Of a stretch of 32,751 nucleotides of DNA, positions 32,323-32,751 are shown one piece after another; the stretch's first letter is position 1; every line of letters begins with the position of its first letter. The stretch lies in NCBI GenBank assembly GCA_022797115.1, contig JAAWKB010000016.1:1-32751 (forward strand). Reading direction: 5' to 3'. The position numbers were made by a program, and so were the translations under genes. The DNA is from Oscillospiraceae bacterium (lineage in GTDB: Bacteria; Bacillota; Clostridia; Oscillospirales; Oscillospiraceae). The notes under the pieces were generated by a model. It ran no database searches, was not told where the DNA came from, and saw only the letters and a program-made list of their open reading frames with translations.

Positions 32323-32430
32323 CCATAAACCCCAGTGCCCCCAATAGAGCGTGTGCCCCTTGCGGGGCAGTCTCTTTTTAACAGGGCGGTAGCCGGAGTT
32401 CTTCAAGTACCAGGGCGGCAGAAGGAGTAC
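32323..32430. repeat. 108-bp direct repeat, copy 1
   Basis: This segment recurs at 32644-32751 with only a few changed bases, at a spacing of 321 bases. On the minus strand both copies encode MKNSGYRPVKKRLP followed by KGHTL, but with different continuations, so a real gene is unlikely. It looks like an intergenic repeat family. Confidence 0.85.
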
Positions 32431-32522
32431 CGGCTATTCAGTGGCGCCCAATCCCGCAAGCCACCGCCCAATGTACGAAAAACCCTCGTAAAGGGGGCCT
32501 GGGGGAACCCCAGCGGCTTTTT

Positions 32523-32578
32523 GGTTACTTTTTATCCGTATAAAAAGTAACCGCGGGGTATGGGGGCGCGTAGCCCCC
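32523..32578. repeat. Two hairpins between the direct repeats
   Basis: A hairpin with 13-bp arms (GGTTACTTTTTAT at 32523-32535, complement at 32540-32552, loop CCGT) is followed by GGGGGC-GCGTA-GCCCCC (32562-32578). The first resembles the CTACTTTTT hairpin at 32004-32029. Confidence 0.75.
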
Positions 32579-32643
32579 GAAGCCATCCCAATAGAAGGAA
32601 TCTCCCTTGCGCCCGGCGGGCGCACCCCTCGCAGGGCCCCGCT

Positions 32644-32751
32644 CCATAACCCCCAGTGCCCCCAATGGAGCGTGTGCCCCTTGCAGGGCAGTCTCTTTTT
32701 AACAGGGCGGTAGCCGGAGTTCTTCAAGTACCAGGGCGGCAGAAGGAGTAC
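32644..32751. repeat. 108-bp direct repeat, copy 2, cut by the window edge
   Basis: This copy matches 32323-32430 and stops only because the window stops. The array may therefore be a tandem repeat of about 321 bases that continues to the right. Confidence 0.85.

Noticed and set aside
32086-32727. Two small minus-strand genes starting MKNSGYRPVKKRLP
   Set aside because: The shared start is explained by the DNA repeat; downstream the frames diverge and cross the hairpins, and no ribosome site precedes them.
32323-32751. The 108-bp direct repeats as phage attachment sites
   Set aside because: They lie 321 bases apart on one side of the cluster and do not flank it. No integrase gene is seen.
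1-32751. tRNA or rRNA genes and CRISPR arrays
   Set aside because: None recognised by eye; the only regular repeats are the 11-bp regulator boxes and the 321-bp array.

Overview
The window is chromosomal DNA of a GC-rich, gut-type Bacillota. I would place it in class Clostridia, probably among Oscillospiraceae relatives, but this is inferred from gene content, strong GGAGG ribosome binding sites and extended -10 promoters, not from a marker gene. Housekeeping genes (sfsA, lepA, a family 4 uracil-DNA glycosylase) lie on the left side and around 17-19 kb.

Layout. 0.4-4.1 kb (+): a secreted G5/3D-domain cell-wall protein with a clear promoter flanked by TGTAAC elements; sfsA; and an ECF sigma factor coupled to a solenoid-like protein of unknown function. 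4.1-9.0 kb (-): a soluble PAS hybrid histidine kinase, lepA and an XRE regulator. 9.3-15.5 kb (+): a less GC-rich module with a response regulator, sensor kinase, ABC ATPase, a permease fused to an extracytoplasmic M1-type peptidase, and a second permease. Matching direct repeats with 11-bp period precede both the regulator gene and the ABC genes, so the module looks like one self-regulated, probably horizontally acquired circuit. 15.7-19.1 kb: a phage-type tail fibre gene (-), then three cellular genes: a family 4 UDG (-), a CmpB-like membrane protein (+) and an alpha/beta hydrolase (-).

19.2-31.7 kb (-): a tight polycistron of 17 or so genes in PBSX (xtm/xkd) order: small and large terminase, portal, head protease, small head protein, major capsid protein, connectors, tail sheath, tail tube, LysM tail protein, late-control-D-like hub, spike, gp25-like wedge, baseplate J and XkdU-like protein. 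Most genes overlap or nearly touch. Several signs point to a domesticated DNA-packaging particle (a gene-transfer-agent or defective PBSX-like element) rather than a live prophage. The small terminase keeps only its C-terminal part. The tail-assembly chaperone and long tape measure are absent, and a 255-residue Pro/Ala/Glu-rich protein sits in their place. No integrase, replication or lysis gene is visible. The tail fibre is cut off from the baseplate by cellular genes. The left flank is plainly chromosomal.

31.7-32.75 kb: about 1 kb without a credible gene. It holds a structured leader, a perfect GTTACAG-GA-CTGTAAC palindrome in AT-rich promoter-like DNA, several hairpins, and a direct repeat of at least 108 bp at 321-bp spacing that runs into the window edge. 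The main hypothesis is that 19.2-31.7 kb encodes a compact contractile-tailed particle that packages DNA, with its control region at 31.8-31.95 kb.
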